64,000 nt of DNA from Corylus avellana (GCF_901000735.1 NC_081545.1:15584963-15648962); one strand, 5' to 3'; numbered from the stretch's first letter, positions 1 through 12,424 are shown. The notes: generated by a model not told the origin, from the letters alone. Translations and numbers: made by a program.

Positions 1-771
1 ACTGATATTTATCAAAGCAAACAATCACCAAAATATAAACAATCACACACAAAGATTTTGGTGACGAAGAGGAAACCTTTTAGAAAAGGTTCTAAAAGTA
101 AAACCTCTCCGGGGCAGCCAAACCCAGGAAATCACTATCAAAAGATTATCCAGAGATTACAGACACTAGGAACACTTACAACCCTTTGCAAGACCTTGAC
201 TCTGTAAGATCGACAAGCCTCCAACTTGTCTCCTCGCTCACAATCTTCTTCAACGTGATTATCCTTTATCGGACCCTTCCGATAGACTTCAATTAAGCAC
301 ACAATCAAAGCTAACACAAATCCTCTAAGAGGAATAAATTTGGTTCACAACAAAATAATCACTCAAGCACAGCCTCACACGAACTCTCTGAGGGTGAAAA
401 TTCGTATTCTACAGATCTGTAGAGATCTATATATATAATACCAAGACCCCTAGTCTAATTAGGACTCAATTACATTTAAATTAAACCTAGCCTAGTCTAA
501 TTAGGACTCAATTACATTTAAATTAAACCTAGCAGACTACGGGCCGTCTGGACCATAAATGGGCTCGTCCGGACGAGCTCTAGGGCAACATCGCTTTCTC
601 CGTTCTTTTGGCGCGGCCTGTTCGGACGGACTTGCAGACGGGGTTGCAGGCGAGGCTCTCGAGAGAAATCCCGTCCGGACGGCTATGAGTCCCGTCCGGA
701 CGCCATAGAGATTTGGCACACTTCGAATCCATTTTGATCACCGAACATTTAACCAATAATTAAAACTAACA
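1..771 (-). mobile_element. Ty1/copia-type LTR, partial (cut by window edge)
   Basis: Read on the minus strand the segment begins TGTTAGTTTT at 771, contains a TATA box (TATTATATATATAG, complement of about 428-442), and runs through a leader typical of copia LTRs (CCCCGGAGAGG followed by a TCACCAAAATCTT stretch) to the window edge. The TG start coincides exactly with the point where laccase exon 4 stops matching. GC-rich GTCCGGACG motifs lie at 540-705. Whether it is a solo LTR or the end of a full element cannot be seen. The superfamily is inferred from LTR style, not from coding sequence. Confidence 0.65.
449..532. repeat. 42-bp exact tandem duplication inside the LTR
   Basis: Units 449-490 and 491-532 are identical by eye, both starting CCTAGTCTAATTAGG and ending AAACCTAG. 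It lies next to the LTR TATA box, in the region that would be U3/R. Confidence 0.9.
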
Positions 772-2558
772 CTCCTGGTTCACCGTTTATGGTATTAGCA
801 ACAGAATGTGGCAAGTCATCACCGGTTTCTATGGCCTCATCCACCAATTCCTTCAAATTTCCATCGTACCAGGCCGCTACATGTTCAACAAAACTGAATT
901 ACGTGTACTGCCTTTTTGCTTTAGTCACAAAGTTTTATTCACCTCATAAGTAGATAGAAAGACGTGTATATTTGCATACCGAGCACAACGATCTCTTCTT
1001 CGTCCGGCTTGGCAAATGGATAGGTAGATCCAACAGGCGGCAAGATAACTATGGCGCAATGAACTGTGGCACGTGTCCAATCGCTATGAGCATGCCACCA
1101 AAGGGTTCCTTCCTCGTCAGAAAATATTACCTCATACGTGAAGTTTGATCCAGGTTCAATGGGACATTGTGTAATGTATTCTGAACCGTCTGACCACGGA
1201 TTTCTTGGTTTCTTCACACCGTGCCTGCAATGGCATTATGATACCCAATCAATAGAATTAATTTCTTTCTCTTTGAACCACGACAAAATGTTAGAAGATA
1301 GCCAAGAAACCAAGGGTATGTTTGTTAATGCATGTTTAGTAGGTGTTTTTTAGTTTTAGTTTGAAAATAAATAAATAAATTCTCCACATGATCATCAACT
1401 ATATATATATATCATGTTCTCTTTCATTATGTAAACCTTGGCGCGCATGTTAGGATGAAGATCGTCCGATGGGACTCAACAGAGGAGGGGGAGGGTCCAG
1501 CAAAAACTTTTATCTGAGAGGATGCATAGGACAAATTAAGCTGGACTGCGGGCTTTATTGACTAGCTAGTCTGAATCAAGGCGACAAAGTCTAGTTATTT
1601 TGTGTTAAACCATTCCTTTAAGGAAATTGTTAAAGGAAATTAATCTTTTCAGATTTTGTGTCACCGATGTGAAAGGAACAAGAGGAAACACCTCCAGGAC
1701 TCAGGAGAGATGGATGGACTCATCAAACAATACATGAGGGTGGGCGGCGGCGGCGGAGTCGCATGTAGGCAAGTGGGATGTGACCCCACAAACTGTTCAG
1801 ATTTTGGGTTTCCTTTTTCATTCTTTTTTTTTACTCTACTTTTAAGTTCTTTTTATTTTTTTCCTTAAAAAAAAAAAAAATCAATAATAGGATATAGATC
1901 ACAAGCACGTGTAAATCTCTGTAAAAATCTCTCCTGCTAAAAAGGTATGATTGATTTTTTTTGAAAAAAAAAGGTATGACTGTACGTATGAATTTATCTA
2001 ATATTCTTAAATTAAATCTAAGAATTTGCTAGTTGCTGCCTTGCGGTTGTCTTTTTAGCTAGGCTTTTAAGACATTATAAAACAGATTTAGTAACGTAGT
2101 TCTTACCAGTGAATAGTGATCCCATAGTATCCTTGGTTGTGAACATTAACATACACCGTATCCTCTTTGTAAACTCGAATTACTGGCCATGGAAAACTGT
2201 CATTTACAACTAGTATGCTCTTCGTGTTGCACAGCTTTGTGAAGTTTTTCTCTTAAAGCTACAAAACAAGAAAAGAACATTTAATGATGCTGATTTATTA
2301 TTATAATGTGTTTCAAACACCCATTATTCTCAGCCTGAAATACCAAACAAAAAAAGAAAAGAAAAGGAAAAGACAATATCATGGACACCCGCAAGTGATG
2401 GTTGAATAAGCAAAGGACATGGTTGCCCACTAGAGGCTAGGAAAGTGGGAAGGACTTACAACAAAGTCATAGAAATGGACATCGCCAGCTTGAACCATGC
2501 AAAAAGAGTAGTGTCCAAGAAGAAGGAAAATGCCCAGAAACACTAACCTCGTATGCAT
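772..2558 (-). pseudogene. laccase (multicopper oxidase), 5' half, disrupted
   Basis: Laccases are secreted blue copper oxidases that oxidise phenolics such as monolignols or flavonoids in the cell wall. Four exons can be read on the minus strand. Exon 1 (2558 to about 2460) starts ATG with a signal peptide (MHTRLVFLGIFLLLGHYSFC) and ends at GTAAGT. Exon 2 (2258 to about 2108) encodes EKNFTKLCNTKSILVVND through GITIHW. Exon 3 (1224-980) encodes [20 protein letters not shown] and the copper-ligand motif WWHAHSDW. Exon 4 (876-772) encodes WYDGNLKELVDEAIETGDD through TINGEPG. Two lesions are visible: codon 2255-2253 is TAA where family members have Gln before EKN, and exon 4 stops where the copia LTR begins. 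The wording resembles the TT10/LAC14-15 group. The C-terminal Cu-oxidase domains are not in the window. Confidence 0.88.
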
Positions 2559-4245
2559 TTTCTTGGAGTTCAGTTTCTGACTCTCCTCACCCTTGATTAA
2601 AGGCACTCTTTTGTTTCATACATATGTGATTCCTCTTGATTTTTGAGACCCACATATATAATAACAATCTTGATCGTTCGAGATCTTCTAGTACAAAGTA
2701 TAAATGATGAACCGTCAAGATCTTCTAGTAAAAAAGTATAAATAAAATATAAACCTACCTAACATTCTTGTTTAAATAGTGAAATCAGTCATTAATTAAA
2801 CAATCAATTTCGATCAGCAACTAACTGCTGGAGATGTTTTAGAGAGCAAACTGCGTACCTGCTTAATTGACTAATCATCCTTTTACGGGTGCTTCCAAAA
2901 ATAGCTCTTAGTGCTACTTGTTTACTCGGATACTCTATTTTTTCTAAGGGTATGATTTGTTAATTGCATATGAATTTGGGTTAGATAGAGCATTCTCGTA
3001 TCCCGCTCTCTAAATTTACTCCCTATTTTAATTAAAAAATATCTCTTTCTATTTTAACTACTAATTTTTCAAATTGCGCACCTATCTTGCTCTTCTAACT
3101 AGAGATCCCCACTTAAAATATATTTTTGGAAAAAACTCATATACTTTTCTTAAACTACCATCCAATTGATAATATCACATTCAAACTTTCAATTGGAACA
3201 ATGTCTCTCCCAAAGCTAATAAAAAGACAACAATGACACTAGATGTTTTTCAAGAAAACAAAAATACTTTAATAAATCTAAAAAAAAAAAAAAAAAAAAA
3301 ATTCTTTAAGAAAAAAAAAAGGAAAAAATTTTAAATTTCCATACCCTAGTTTTTTTTTTTAAATAGTTTTTAGTATTTTTAATTTTTTTAATTTTATTAA
3401 GGATATTTTCATTTTTCATAATTGGGGGAGACGTGAGCAATATTTTTTGGTAGTTTGGAAGGGTACGTGGACTTCACCCTAAATTTTTTTTAATAAATTA
3501 TTTATTGTTGGGAGGAGAGAGAATCATGAAGAAATAGAATGTTAAATTTATAAGCATTTTAATATTTTTGACTCCAGAAAACAAGAATTTTTTCACAATA
3601 AAGAGCCGAAAGAGAATGCTTGTAACCATTTTTTTCTCTCTTTTGTTACATCCTCTATTAAATAACATTTCCAAGTGCCAGCTGATTTGTGACTGTCAAT
3701 TTTCTCTCTCAAACTAGCTTTGGACAATTTTGATCCTATTCCTAGCTTTTTTGTCCTCAAACAATGGCTCTAAATTACCGAAAGTGAAAGCATTAACAGC
3801 TGTTTGGGTCCTGAAAAAGCTCGACTTTTTGTGAATATATAGCTAGTGTGGTAAAACTGTATTTTTTTTTTTTCTTCTTTTTTACGACTTAAACCTAATT
3901 AAAGTTCTCAACTTGTTATTCACGTGCTGTTTTGCGCAACTAATCGTCAACTCCTCGGCTTGCCTGGATCCTGGATTAAGGTTGACAACCACGTGAAAGA
4001 GAGGAAATGAGCTGATGATGAGAGAGTGAGGAAGATGAGTGTTGAATGTTGAGCGTGAGAAATGAAGAAAGAACAAGGCTCACACTTTCTGACTTGTAAA
4101 AATGCAATGAGACCACGAGTGAAATAAAATATTAGAGAGAACATGGGCTGCAACTATAATAAGACACAAACAGCAGTTGAGAGAAAGTGGATTTTGCTTT
4201 AATGTGAGAAAAAGTCAAGAAACAAGGAGTATAACACGGAGAGTG
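2559..4245. other. laccase upstream region, no gene seen
   Basis: AT-rich sequence with a poly(A) run near 3281-3300 and T runs near 3351-3360. It would include the former laccase promoter. No open reading frame with family features was found on either strand. Confidence 0.6.
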
Positions 4246-4263
4246 CTTTTTTCTATTTGTTTG
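4246..4263. repeat. LINE-1 target-site duplication, left copy
   Basis: CTTTTTTCTATTTGTTTG, identical over 18 bp to 10033-10050. It abuts the (CAAA)n tail of the minus-strand LINE. Confidence 0.9.
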
Positions 4264-4421
4264 TTTGTTTGTTTGTTTGTTTGTTTTTTTTGAAATAAGA
4301 TGACAATTTTCATTAGAAAATCAAATTTAGAGCACAAAACTCTAAACAATAAGAGCAAACTGCTCTGAGAAAATAGTGTCAAAGATACATAATGGAATTT
4401 CTTCCATCCACAGCCTATCCA

Positions 4422-7400
4422 TTACTTCCCTAACTGCTTCCTTTCTAATCCATGAGCTGCATTATTTTGGGTCCGTTTCACATGCATAATGTCCCAACTT
4501 CTAAAGGAACCCAAAAGCAATTTGATATCAGCTCCAATCTGCCCAAAATGACACCAGCTCTCACCCTGTTCCATGATCATAGTAACCACCTGCAAAGAGT
4601 CACCCTCAAGAAGAATATCTTGCAAGCCTAGGTCCCTACTGAACTCCATTGCCTGTTGTGCCGCTAAAGCCTCTCTAACCACAGGCTCCTGATATGAACT
4701 TAGAGTTTTACTTTGAGCCGCATGGACCCTACCATGATCATCACGAAACTATAAACCCAACTCCCATGTGCTTTAGTTCGGGATTAAACCCAACATCCCA
4801 ATTAACCTTCAATATGACAACAGGTGGAGGTTGCCACAACTCTTGTCTTTCTACAACAGTTCAGTCACCATGAGTAGCCTCCGAGGACTTAACTGGCCTA
4901 CCAGAACTCATGAAGAGACACCTCTGCATCACGAACGAGTTTGTTAGGATGAGAAAACTCACCCCCATGTACAAAGGAATTTCTGCGAAACCAGATGTTT
5001 CTTTCCAATATAGACCAAAAAGCCAACTCCCCCTGACTACATCGCTGGACCAGAGCATCCCATACCTCACGAAATTCAGACCCCTCCAAATGAGCTTTAT
5101 GAATTTTTCTGTCGCAAGCCCCCAACACATCCTGAGCAGCTGGATAGTCCCACAGTACATGCCTCGTCGATTCTACCTCTTGGGTACAAAAATACAGAAA
5201 GCCTCCTTGAGTACCCCCCTTTCGTAGTAACTTAACCTTAGTAGGCAATATATTACTGCAGGCTCGCCAAAGAAATGTTTTAACAGGGTTGGAAACTTTA
5301 AGACTCCAAATTTCCTTCCATGATGAGTCATTAGCCCGGGAATTAGACCCTTCCCCAATGAGCAGTGCTTTCTTATCATGTTCAATAAAATAGGCACTAC
5401 GAACAGTGAAAAAACCGGTCTTAGTAGCTCTCCAAATTAGTTTATCCTACTGATTGTACCTATTAAGGGATATATTATAGATAAGGTTAGCTTCTTCCTT
5501 ACTGAATATAGATTGAATTAAAGGGGCATTCCACTCCCCCACCCACATTAGGATCAATAAGCTCAACTACTTTAGCATCAAAAGGAAGAATACTGCAAGG
5601 GGATTGAACCATAAACGTAGTAGGTTGAGGAACCCACTTGTCACCCCATATATGAACCTGCTGCCCATCACCAATGCGCCAATACAAGCCCTCCTTTAGC
5701 AAATCCTTATTCTAAAAAATACTCCTCCAAGCAAAAGACCCCCTATTACTCTTTGATGCTTCTAGAAATGTACATCTAGAATAATATTTGGCTTTGATAA
5801 TCCAACCCGCCAAACTGTCCGGATTTCGCAACAACCTCTAACTTTGTTTAGCTAAAAGCGCTTTGTTAAAACAATGAATATCCCTAAATCCTAGTCCTCC
5901 CTCATTCTTTGAGCTACCTATCTTCTCCTGTCGCATCCAATGTATTATCTTTTCTTCATTCTTGTGCCCCCACCAAAACCTTTGCATAAGACCATTTAGA
6001 TCATTACATAGCTTCTTTGGGAGCAAGAAAATACTCATGTTGTAAGTCGGAATGGCTTGAAGAATAGCTTTAATAAGAATCTCTTTCCTAGCTTGTGAAA
6101 GAGACTTCACCTTCCAATCCGAAATTCTTTTCCTCGCCTTATCAGTTATATGTTGAAATTCCCTAACACGGGATTTCCCAACCAACACTGGCAACCCCAA
6201 ATAGTTATCATACCTTTAAGAGGATGGAACATCCATCAAATTTAGAATAAGAGCCCCAGCCTCGGCACTAGTATTCCTACTAAAGAAAATTGCCATCTTA
6301 TCTCTGTTTAACCTTTGGCCCGAAGCATTTTCATAACATTCCAAAATAAATGGAAGGCGCTGCCAATCAGATAGTGTAGCCTTGCAAAAGAAGAGAATGT
6401 CATCAGCAAAGAATAAATGGTTTAATCGGGGCCCTCTTGGAGAGGTTGGGACCCCCTAGATATCCATTCCTTGAAACTAAGAACCTCGGCACACAAAATA
6501 AACCTATAAGGGGACAGAGGATCCCCTTGCCTAATACCACTTGTTGGGTGAATGCACCCTACCAGCTGCCCATTTACAATAACTGAATAAGAAACTGTGC
6601 TCAAACATTTCATAACAAGTCGTACCCGTCTTTCAGCAAAACCCATCTTCCTCATTACCTCCTCTATAAACACTTATTCCACTTGGTCATAAGCCTTACT
6701 CATGTCAAGTTTGAGGGTCATATAACCCACATTTCCCCACATCCGAGTGTGCACGGAATGTAACATCTCATATGCCGCCAAAACATTATCTGAAATCAAC
6801 CTTCCCAGGATAAAGACACTTTGATTTTGAGAAATTATTATGGGCAAAATATTCTTCAGTCAGTTAGCAAGTACTTTGGATATTATTTTATAACCCACAT
6901 AACATAAGCTTATGGGTCAAAAATCAGTAACCTTGCTAGGTTTTTGCTTCTTCGGGACAAGAGCAATATGAGTGAAATTCACAATTTCCTCCAAAGCACA
7001 AGAATTAAAGAACTCAAAAGAAGCATTACATACCTCAGGACCCACAGAGGCCCAATTGTCGAGATCAAACCACGCTGGAAACTCATCAGGGCCGAGTGCT
7101 TTCAGTGGTGCCATTTGGGCCAAAGCAGTGCTAAACTCCTCAGCCGAAGGCTCCTTGAGAAGTTGATTGTTCATTGTCTCAGTCACCGTGCTTGGAAAAC
7201 CCACAAAACATTCATCTATTCCATAAGGATTTGAAGTTGCAAAAATATTCCGAAAATAATTCAAAAATGCCTCATCAATTAGTTCCAGTGTTGAACGTTC
7301 CATCCCACCCTCATCAACTATGTATGAAATATGATTGGCCCGACGTCGTTGATTCACACAAGTGTGATAGTAGCTAGTATTTTGGTCCCCATGCTTTAGC

Positions 7401-8452
7401 CAATGCTCTTTAGCAAGTTGTCTCCACTTGAGATCTTGCTGCTCCGCCATACTTGCCACTTCAGATTGTAAAACTCTCACTTTGTTCAAATCTAGCACTC
7501 CCTCAGCCTCCTGAATTAATCTTTGAGCTTCTATTTTTGCTGTAATAGAAGCCTCTGTTGGGCTTCTATTAGCACGGTTACACTGTATAAGAGCCCTTTG
7601 ACTACGGTCAAGCCTCCCAACCACATCATGCCATGTTACAGGCTCAACAGCTTTTGGACTCCACTCCTTTTTAATCACCTCTTTGTAGACCAATTGTTTG
7701 CCTCACCTCACATCATATCTGAACCTAAATGGTGGCCTTTGCTGTGCTATGTGTTGGAAAGTGATAAACAAAGGAGCATGATCTGATGTACAAGTAGCTA
7801 AAACATTTACCTTTACCTCCCGGAAAATATCAAGCCACACAGAATTCCCCAATGCTTTATCCAAGCGTTCTTTTATAAAATTATTGTCATCTTGCATGTT
7901 AAGCCACGTAAACTTGGGTTCCTCAAAACCAAGATCTGTGAGGTGTGTGTAATCCAAAGCTTTCCTAAAATCAACTATCTGCCACAAAGGTCTACGGACA
8001 GTTCCAAATTTTTTAGAATCCATATCAATTTCATTGAAATCGCCAACATACAACCAAGCTTCAGGTTGAAAAGAACGCAACAATTTAAGTAGACTCCAAG
8101 ATTCCTTCCGCTGTCTCACCTCAGGATTTCCGTAACACCATGTAAATTTCCATGGTTGTAAACAATCACCTAATTTGTCTATAGCATTGATATGGCGCTG
8201 GCTATAATTTTGGATATCGACACACACATCCTCCTTCCACATCAAAGCTAGTCCCCTACTACGACCTACATTGTCCATCACAAATACACTTTTATAACCA
8301 AATTTTACCTTTAAAACCTCCATCTTCACAGCTTGTAGTTTGGCTTCCATCAAGAAAACCATCATGGGCTTCTTATCCTTCACCATTTGGCGAAGATCAC
8401 GAACTGCCCAAAGGTTCCCAAGCCCTCGACAGTTCCAGCTTAAAACACTCAT
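4422..8452 (-). pseudogene. LINE ORF2 (endonuclease-RT-zf-RVT-RNase H), broken
   Basis: The endonuclease (8452-7703) keeps all the expected APE-like motifs: SWNCRG, MEAK, YVGDFNEI, RLDKAL and SDHAPL. A linker and RT N-terminal part follow (7693-6917), ending in ALVPKKQKPSKVTDF. The RT palm is spread over about 6917-6240 with GIRQGDPLSPYRF and a FADD catalytic box near 6400. The RT thumb is at 6200-5838 (SDWKVKSLSQARKEILIKA). The zf-RVT region is at 5248-4898 and the RNase H end at 4682-4422 (EGDSLQVV then VKRTQNNAAH). The function was target-primed reverse transcription in the nucleus. The frame is lost at several points (near 7700, 6700, 6210, 5700 and 5250), so the gene is dead although catalytic motifs survive. 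Confidence 0.9.
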
Positions 8453-8507
8453 TGCTGGTGGCAGGGATGTGAACTAGCCTCCACCAAAACCTCCCCACCT
8501 AAGATGG

Positions 8508-9950
8508 TTACAAGACAACATTTTTTGCTTTTTTCCTCCAGCTACCTGATTGCTCCGAAACTCCAACATTAGATACTGGTCGTTTGCCAAGTGAAGAGGT
8601 GACAACAGTAGCACACTGCATGGGTTGCATAGCCGTCCCACTTGACAGAGATTCCCCCTCTATCCTCGACACTAACGTAGCAAGAGATTCCCCCTTATTT
8701 GACTCCAGCACATGCCCTGCATGGCTCATAGAAGAAACATGCAAATTGCCCTCCACGTAAATGCCTCCACTACTATCAAGATGAGCTTCAGGAAATTGTG
8801 GAAATGAGCGCTGCCTAGGAACTACCACGGATTCAATCCTAACAGCAACAATGTGTCCATCAAACTCACGTAACTGCCCTCCATTAGAAACGTGTCCACC
8901 AGTCTCACGAAACTTCCCTCCATTAGGATCGTGTCCATCATGCACACCTAACTGCTCCCCATGAACCTTGGAATTCACGTGAGAAGCACTCTAGGACGTT
9001 TCGCCATAATGTTTCCCTTCGCAGCCCAGATTCCAACGTGCCAGAGATCTTAAAACACCACTCTCCTACTCATTTCGAACACCCGTATCACGGCTAGCAC
9101 CCGCCCATCCTCCTTTGTTTTTGTCATGCCACCTTCTTGTAAGTGAAACCCGCAACCATGGCCCATATTCATTCTTGATCTCTGCTCCCGGCTTACTTCT
9201 CATCTCTCCTTTGGTCCACCCTGTAAACCCATGCCAGATTATTCCACACCGAAAACAGAACTGGGGAAGTCACTCATACTAAAAATTAATCCAGATAGTA
9301 CGATCTTTCAACTTTAACATTCTTCCTCGAGCCATAGGCTTCGGCAAATTGATATGAATTTTCACCCTAAAAAATTCGCCCCCACCCAAATCCATCATCA
9401 TCCGTCTCGACCTCTTCAACATGCCCTACAGTAGCCCCCCGAGACCGTCCTGTTTCTCGCCCCATACATGCTAATGGAAGGTTGTACATATGAACCCAAA
9501 AACCCGCTATATCAAAATTCATCTGGATAGGGGGTATCAAGCCATCAAACTGAGCCTCAAATACCCATGGACGTCCCTCCATAACTCTAGTCTTGTCCCA
9601 GAAGTACTCAAACTCAATGAGATATAAATTCTCCCCAAGGACTTTGAAAGACAAAGACCCCGTCGGTTTCCACCACCGAATAATTTTTGAGCAAATAGTT
9701 TCCTTCCCTAGTACCTATCAATAATCAACTTGCCCACCAAACAATCATGTCCTTTTGAAGCACAATTTTCAAGATTTTCCTCCTGCACCGCAACAATTGT
9801 ACTCTCCTCCTCTGTAAGGTTAAAAGTCTCCCAAAGCTTAGTAATATCCTCTTCCATATTGATCCTACGAACTGCAACCTCCTCTTTGACAAATCTTAAT
9901 GATCTTCCATAGTCTTAGCAGACTTGGAAAACAAGTTCTTCTCCTCTAGC
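8508..9950 (-). pseudogene. LINE ORF1 (DUF4283 / CCHC gag-like), broken
   Basis: The minus-strand piece 9654-9367 reads LGENLYLIEFEYFWDKTRVM, then GRPWVFEAQFDGLIPP and FWVHMYNLPLACM, the pattern of the DUF4283 domain in plant LINE ORF1. A zinc-knuckle fragment follows near 9260-9230 (QFCFRCG with a displaced His). The C-terminal linker is at 8978-8508. Traces of the N-terminus (EEKNLFSKSAKTMED) are readable near 9945-9900. Stops interrupt all three parts. It would have bound the LINE RNA. Confidence 0.8.
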
Positions 9951-10032
9951 GTCGCACATCCTAAAGAAAAAAAAAATTAAAAATGTTTACCTTTTTAATT
10001 CTAAGATGGGGAGATTGATGCCTTTGTTGTGT

Positions 10033-10050
10033 CTTTTTTCTATTTGTTTG
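10033..10050. repeat. LINE-1 target-site duplication, right copy
   Basis: Identical to 4246-4263; marks the LINE 5' junction. Confidence 0.9.
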
Positions 10051-10059
10051 GCTCAGACC

Positions 10060-11060
10060 TAAAATGGTTTTCGTTGGAAAATATTTTTAGGGAACTCTTT
10101 TTCCCTAAAAATGTTTTCTACCAAAAACATTTTACGGCGTTTGCTGCACGCACTGAATATATATATATATATATATATATTTGTTCATTAAATCATATTA
10201 AACTCTAAATTCCAAAAATGCCCAAACCAAGTCTTAGAGGTTTCCAAACCAAGTTCCGCAAGGGCTCCACTGCGACTCACCGGGACCCGCCCGGTGCCTA
10301 GACCTTATCAAGACCTCGTCGGGATTAGCCTGAGACCCTGGTAGGACTTGCCCAAGACCCGATTGAGATATTTTCATAATTTAGTGTTTAATATGATTTT
10401 GCGTACATACAAAATACCGAAAATTGTTTTATGCTAAAAATGATTTCCGACAACCGGGACCCACCTAATTTTTCGTACATGCCAAATACCGGAAAATATT
10501 TTTTAAGAAATCATTCTCAAGGAAAATTTTTTCTGTCGAAAATATATTCCGATGAGTCTTGAGCTGGTCCTGGGTGGGTCCTGGTCAAGTTCCGACGAGG
10601 TCCCGGGCAGATCCCGAGTGGGCCCCTATCAAGTCTTGGGTGGGTCTCGGTCATGTCCCGGGCGGGTCTCGATCAAGTCCCAGGCGGGTCTCGGTCAAGT
10701 CCCAGGTAGGTCCGAGTCAAGTCCCAGGCGGGTCTTGGGTAGGTCTGGGAGGGTCCTGTTTCATGTCCAGTCAGGTCCTAGCAGGGTCCTGAGCGGGTCT
10801 TGGGCGGGTCACGGGCAAGTCCTGGCGAGGTCCTAGGCAGGTCTTGGCAAGGTTCGTCGATTTGAGAATGAGATGCTCAAAGTCGGAAAACGGTTTACGG
10901 TTTTCAAAACCATAAACCATTTTCCGAAAATTAAAGAAGAACTTTCCGTTAAAAGGAAAATATTTTCCGTTGACTACTATTTTACGTCGTAGTAAACACC
11001 GTAAAATGCGAAAATCATTTTTTAGAAACTATTTTACGTCAAAGTAAACGGAGCTAAAGT
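10060..11060. mobile_element. fold-back element with GC-rich core, class uncertain
   Basis: The arms are inverted: CATTTTACGGCGTTTGCTGC (about 10129-10148) pairs with the complement of about 10985-11007. A second inverted pair lies inside (10189-10212 with 10379-10401). GC-rich tandem blocks of opposite orientation sit at 10255-10375 and 10552-10860. No coding sequence or clear target duplication was found. It may be a non-autonomous DNA transposon. Confidence 0.55.
10552..10860. repeat. 22-bp GC-rich minisatellite
   Basis: About a dozen imperfect 22-bp units of the form TCCCAGGCGGGTCTCGGTCAAG, each made of two ~11-bp halves. Any open frame here is only the by-product of repeats free of stops. 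Confidence 0.85.
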
Positions 11061-11079
11061 CAAAGCTAATAATGGCAAT

Positions 11080-12418
11080 TGATAAGTGCCAAATATTGCA
11101 TATTTGGGCCCCTTTATTTACATTAGTTAATCCTTTAGCTGTGTCGTTATTTAATATTTTGTGTTAGTTTTGTGTTTTTAGTATTTTGTAGGTCATTGAA
11201 GAAAAACTGCAGTTTTAAAGGGAAAAATGCAAAGTTTGGAAGAAAGAATACTTTGAGAAGACCTAGATTGTGTAGTTAAGTCTAACCAAATCCAAGAAAA
11301 GGGTAAATCAGATTAAAGTTCAGATTGGATAAGATTTCGGATCGGATTCAAATTCAGATTCTGCACACGTCTTAGTATTTTGACCATAACTCTCTGCTCA
11401 AATATCGGATTGAAGTGATTCAAACGGAATTGGAAAGCTAGCTCAAAATACTACAATTTGTTGTGAAATAGGATTTTCGTAATTCGGACGGTTTCTATGC
11501 CAAAATCGCCCCATAATTAAAGGACACAAATTTGGACGAATCCTATTCCGATTTCAGACTTCTATTTTGACTGGGAGATAGACCTTCGAATTATCTAGGT
11601 TTACTTGGGCTTCTAGGTCTTCCCTAAGCTTATAAATAGACTTCTTTACATTCAAGAAAAGAGACACAATCCCAAAGAGCAAAATTCTTTTGTTTAGTTT
11701 TTCTTTAGGTTTAGGTTTAGGTTTAGATTTTATTTTTATGTGGAGCTAAATTCCCAACTAAGGTTGGGGATAAAGCCTCACCGATGAAGAACATCAATAC
11801 TTTTATGTAAGTTTTTATTATTCTAATTTTATTGGGTTTTATATTTTAATTGTTTTACTTCTAATCAATTGTATGGAGTGATTTTTGGATATCTCTTGTG
11901 ATTCAAGAATACATGTGATGATTTGAGATAATTTCATATGATTGATTGCTTGGCTTTTAACTCATAAAAATTGGATATCCCTTGTGATTTGTTCTACGGA
12001 TACATCTAGTGTTTCAATTGAATTTGGATTCCTTTTGTAATTTGGTCAATGAATGGATACATGGGATGGTTTTGATTAATTCTTTGAAGCATAGTAAAAC
12101 ATATCTATGATTTAATTTGTGAGAACTTCGGATTAATATTGATGAACATAAAGTATGTTGTTATGATTTGGTGAGTGTGAATTCCCAAACCTTAGTACCT
12201 TTATCCTTAGATTTACTTATTTTATTTAGTTTATGTTTATCCTTTAATTTTCAAAACTCAAAAATCAAAACCCTTTTGGAACTAGATTAGGATTTAATTA
12301 GTTTAGATATAAATTGCTCTTTCAAAAATACAATTCTCTGTGGGATCGACCTCGCACTTGCAATCCATTAAACTACAATTGATTCGTGCACTTGCGAGTT
12401 AAATAAATTTGCACAACA
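11080..12418 (+). repeat. element A 5' LTR
   Basis: Starts TGATAAGTGCCAAATATTGC and ends TTGCACAACA. It carries a TATA box at 11631-11638 and four TTTAGG units downstream of it. Confidence 0.92.
11631..11638 (+). promoter_or_regulatory. TATA box of element A 5' LTR
   Basis: TATAAATA after CCCTAAGCT. The equivalent in the 3' LTR (16044-16051) is changed to TATACATA, while both element B LTRs keep TATAAATA. Confidence 0.7.
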
Positions 12419-12424
12419 AGTTTT

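Larger units (their letters stand above)
4264..10032 (-). mobile_element. L1-type LINE, near full length, decayed
   Basis: A 5.77-kb non-LTR retrotransposon lies on the minus strand between perfect 18-bp duplications. Its 3' end on the minus strand is an A run followed by (CAAA)n, seen on the plus strand as (TTTG)n at 4256-4286. Domain order on the minus strand is the plant L1 order: DUF4283-like ORF1 with CCHC knuckle, endonuclease, reverse transcriptase, zf-RVT and RNase H. Several stops and frameshifts split the ORFs, so it cannot move by itself. The 5' end at 10032 has only a short leader before ORF1 traces, which suggests little or no 5' truncation. Confidence 0.93.

Noticed and set aside
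537..719. Minus-strand frame in the LTR
   Set aside because: Lies in the GTCCGGACG-rich LTR region, with no homologue recognised.
3882..4153. Two overlapping minus-strand frames of 64 and 68 codons
   Set aside because: No start context, no family features, and they overlap in different frames; likely chance.
10552..10836. Two overlapping open frames rich in Ser/Gly/Val
   Set aside because: They are translations of the 22-bp minisatellite; no start context or family match.
11704..11730. TTTAGG repeats in A and B LTRs as telomeric sequence
   Set aside because: Plant telomere repeats are TTTAGGG; these four TTTAGG units are at the same place in every LTR and are part of the element.
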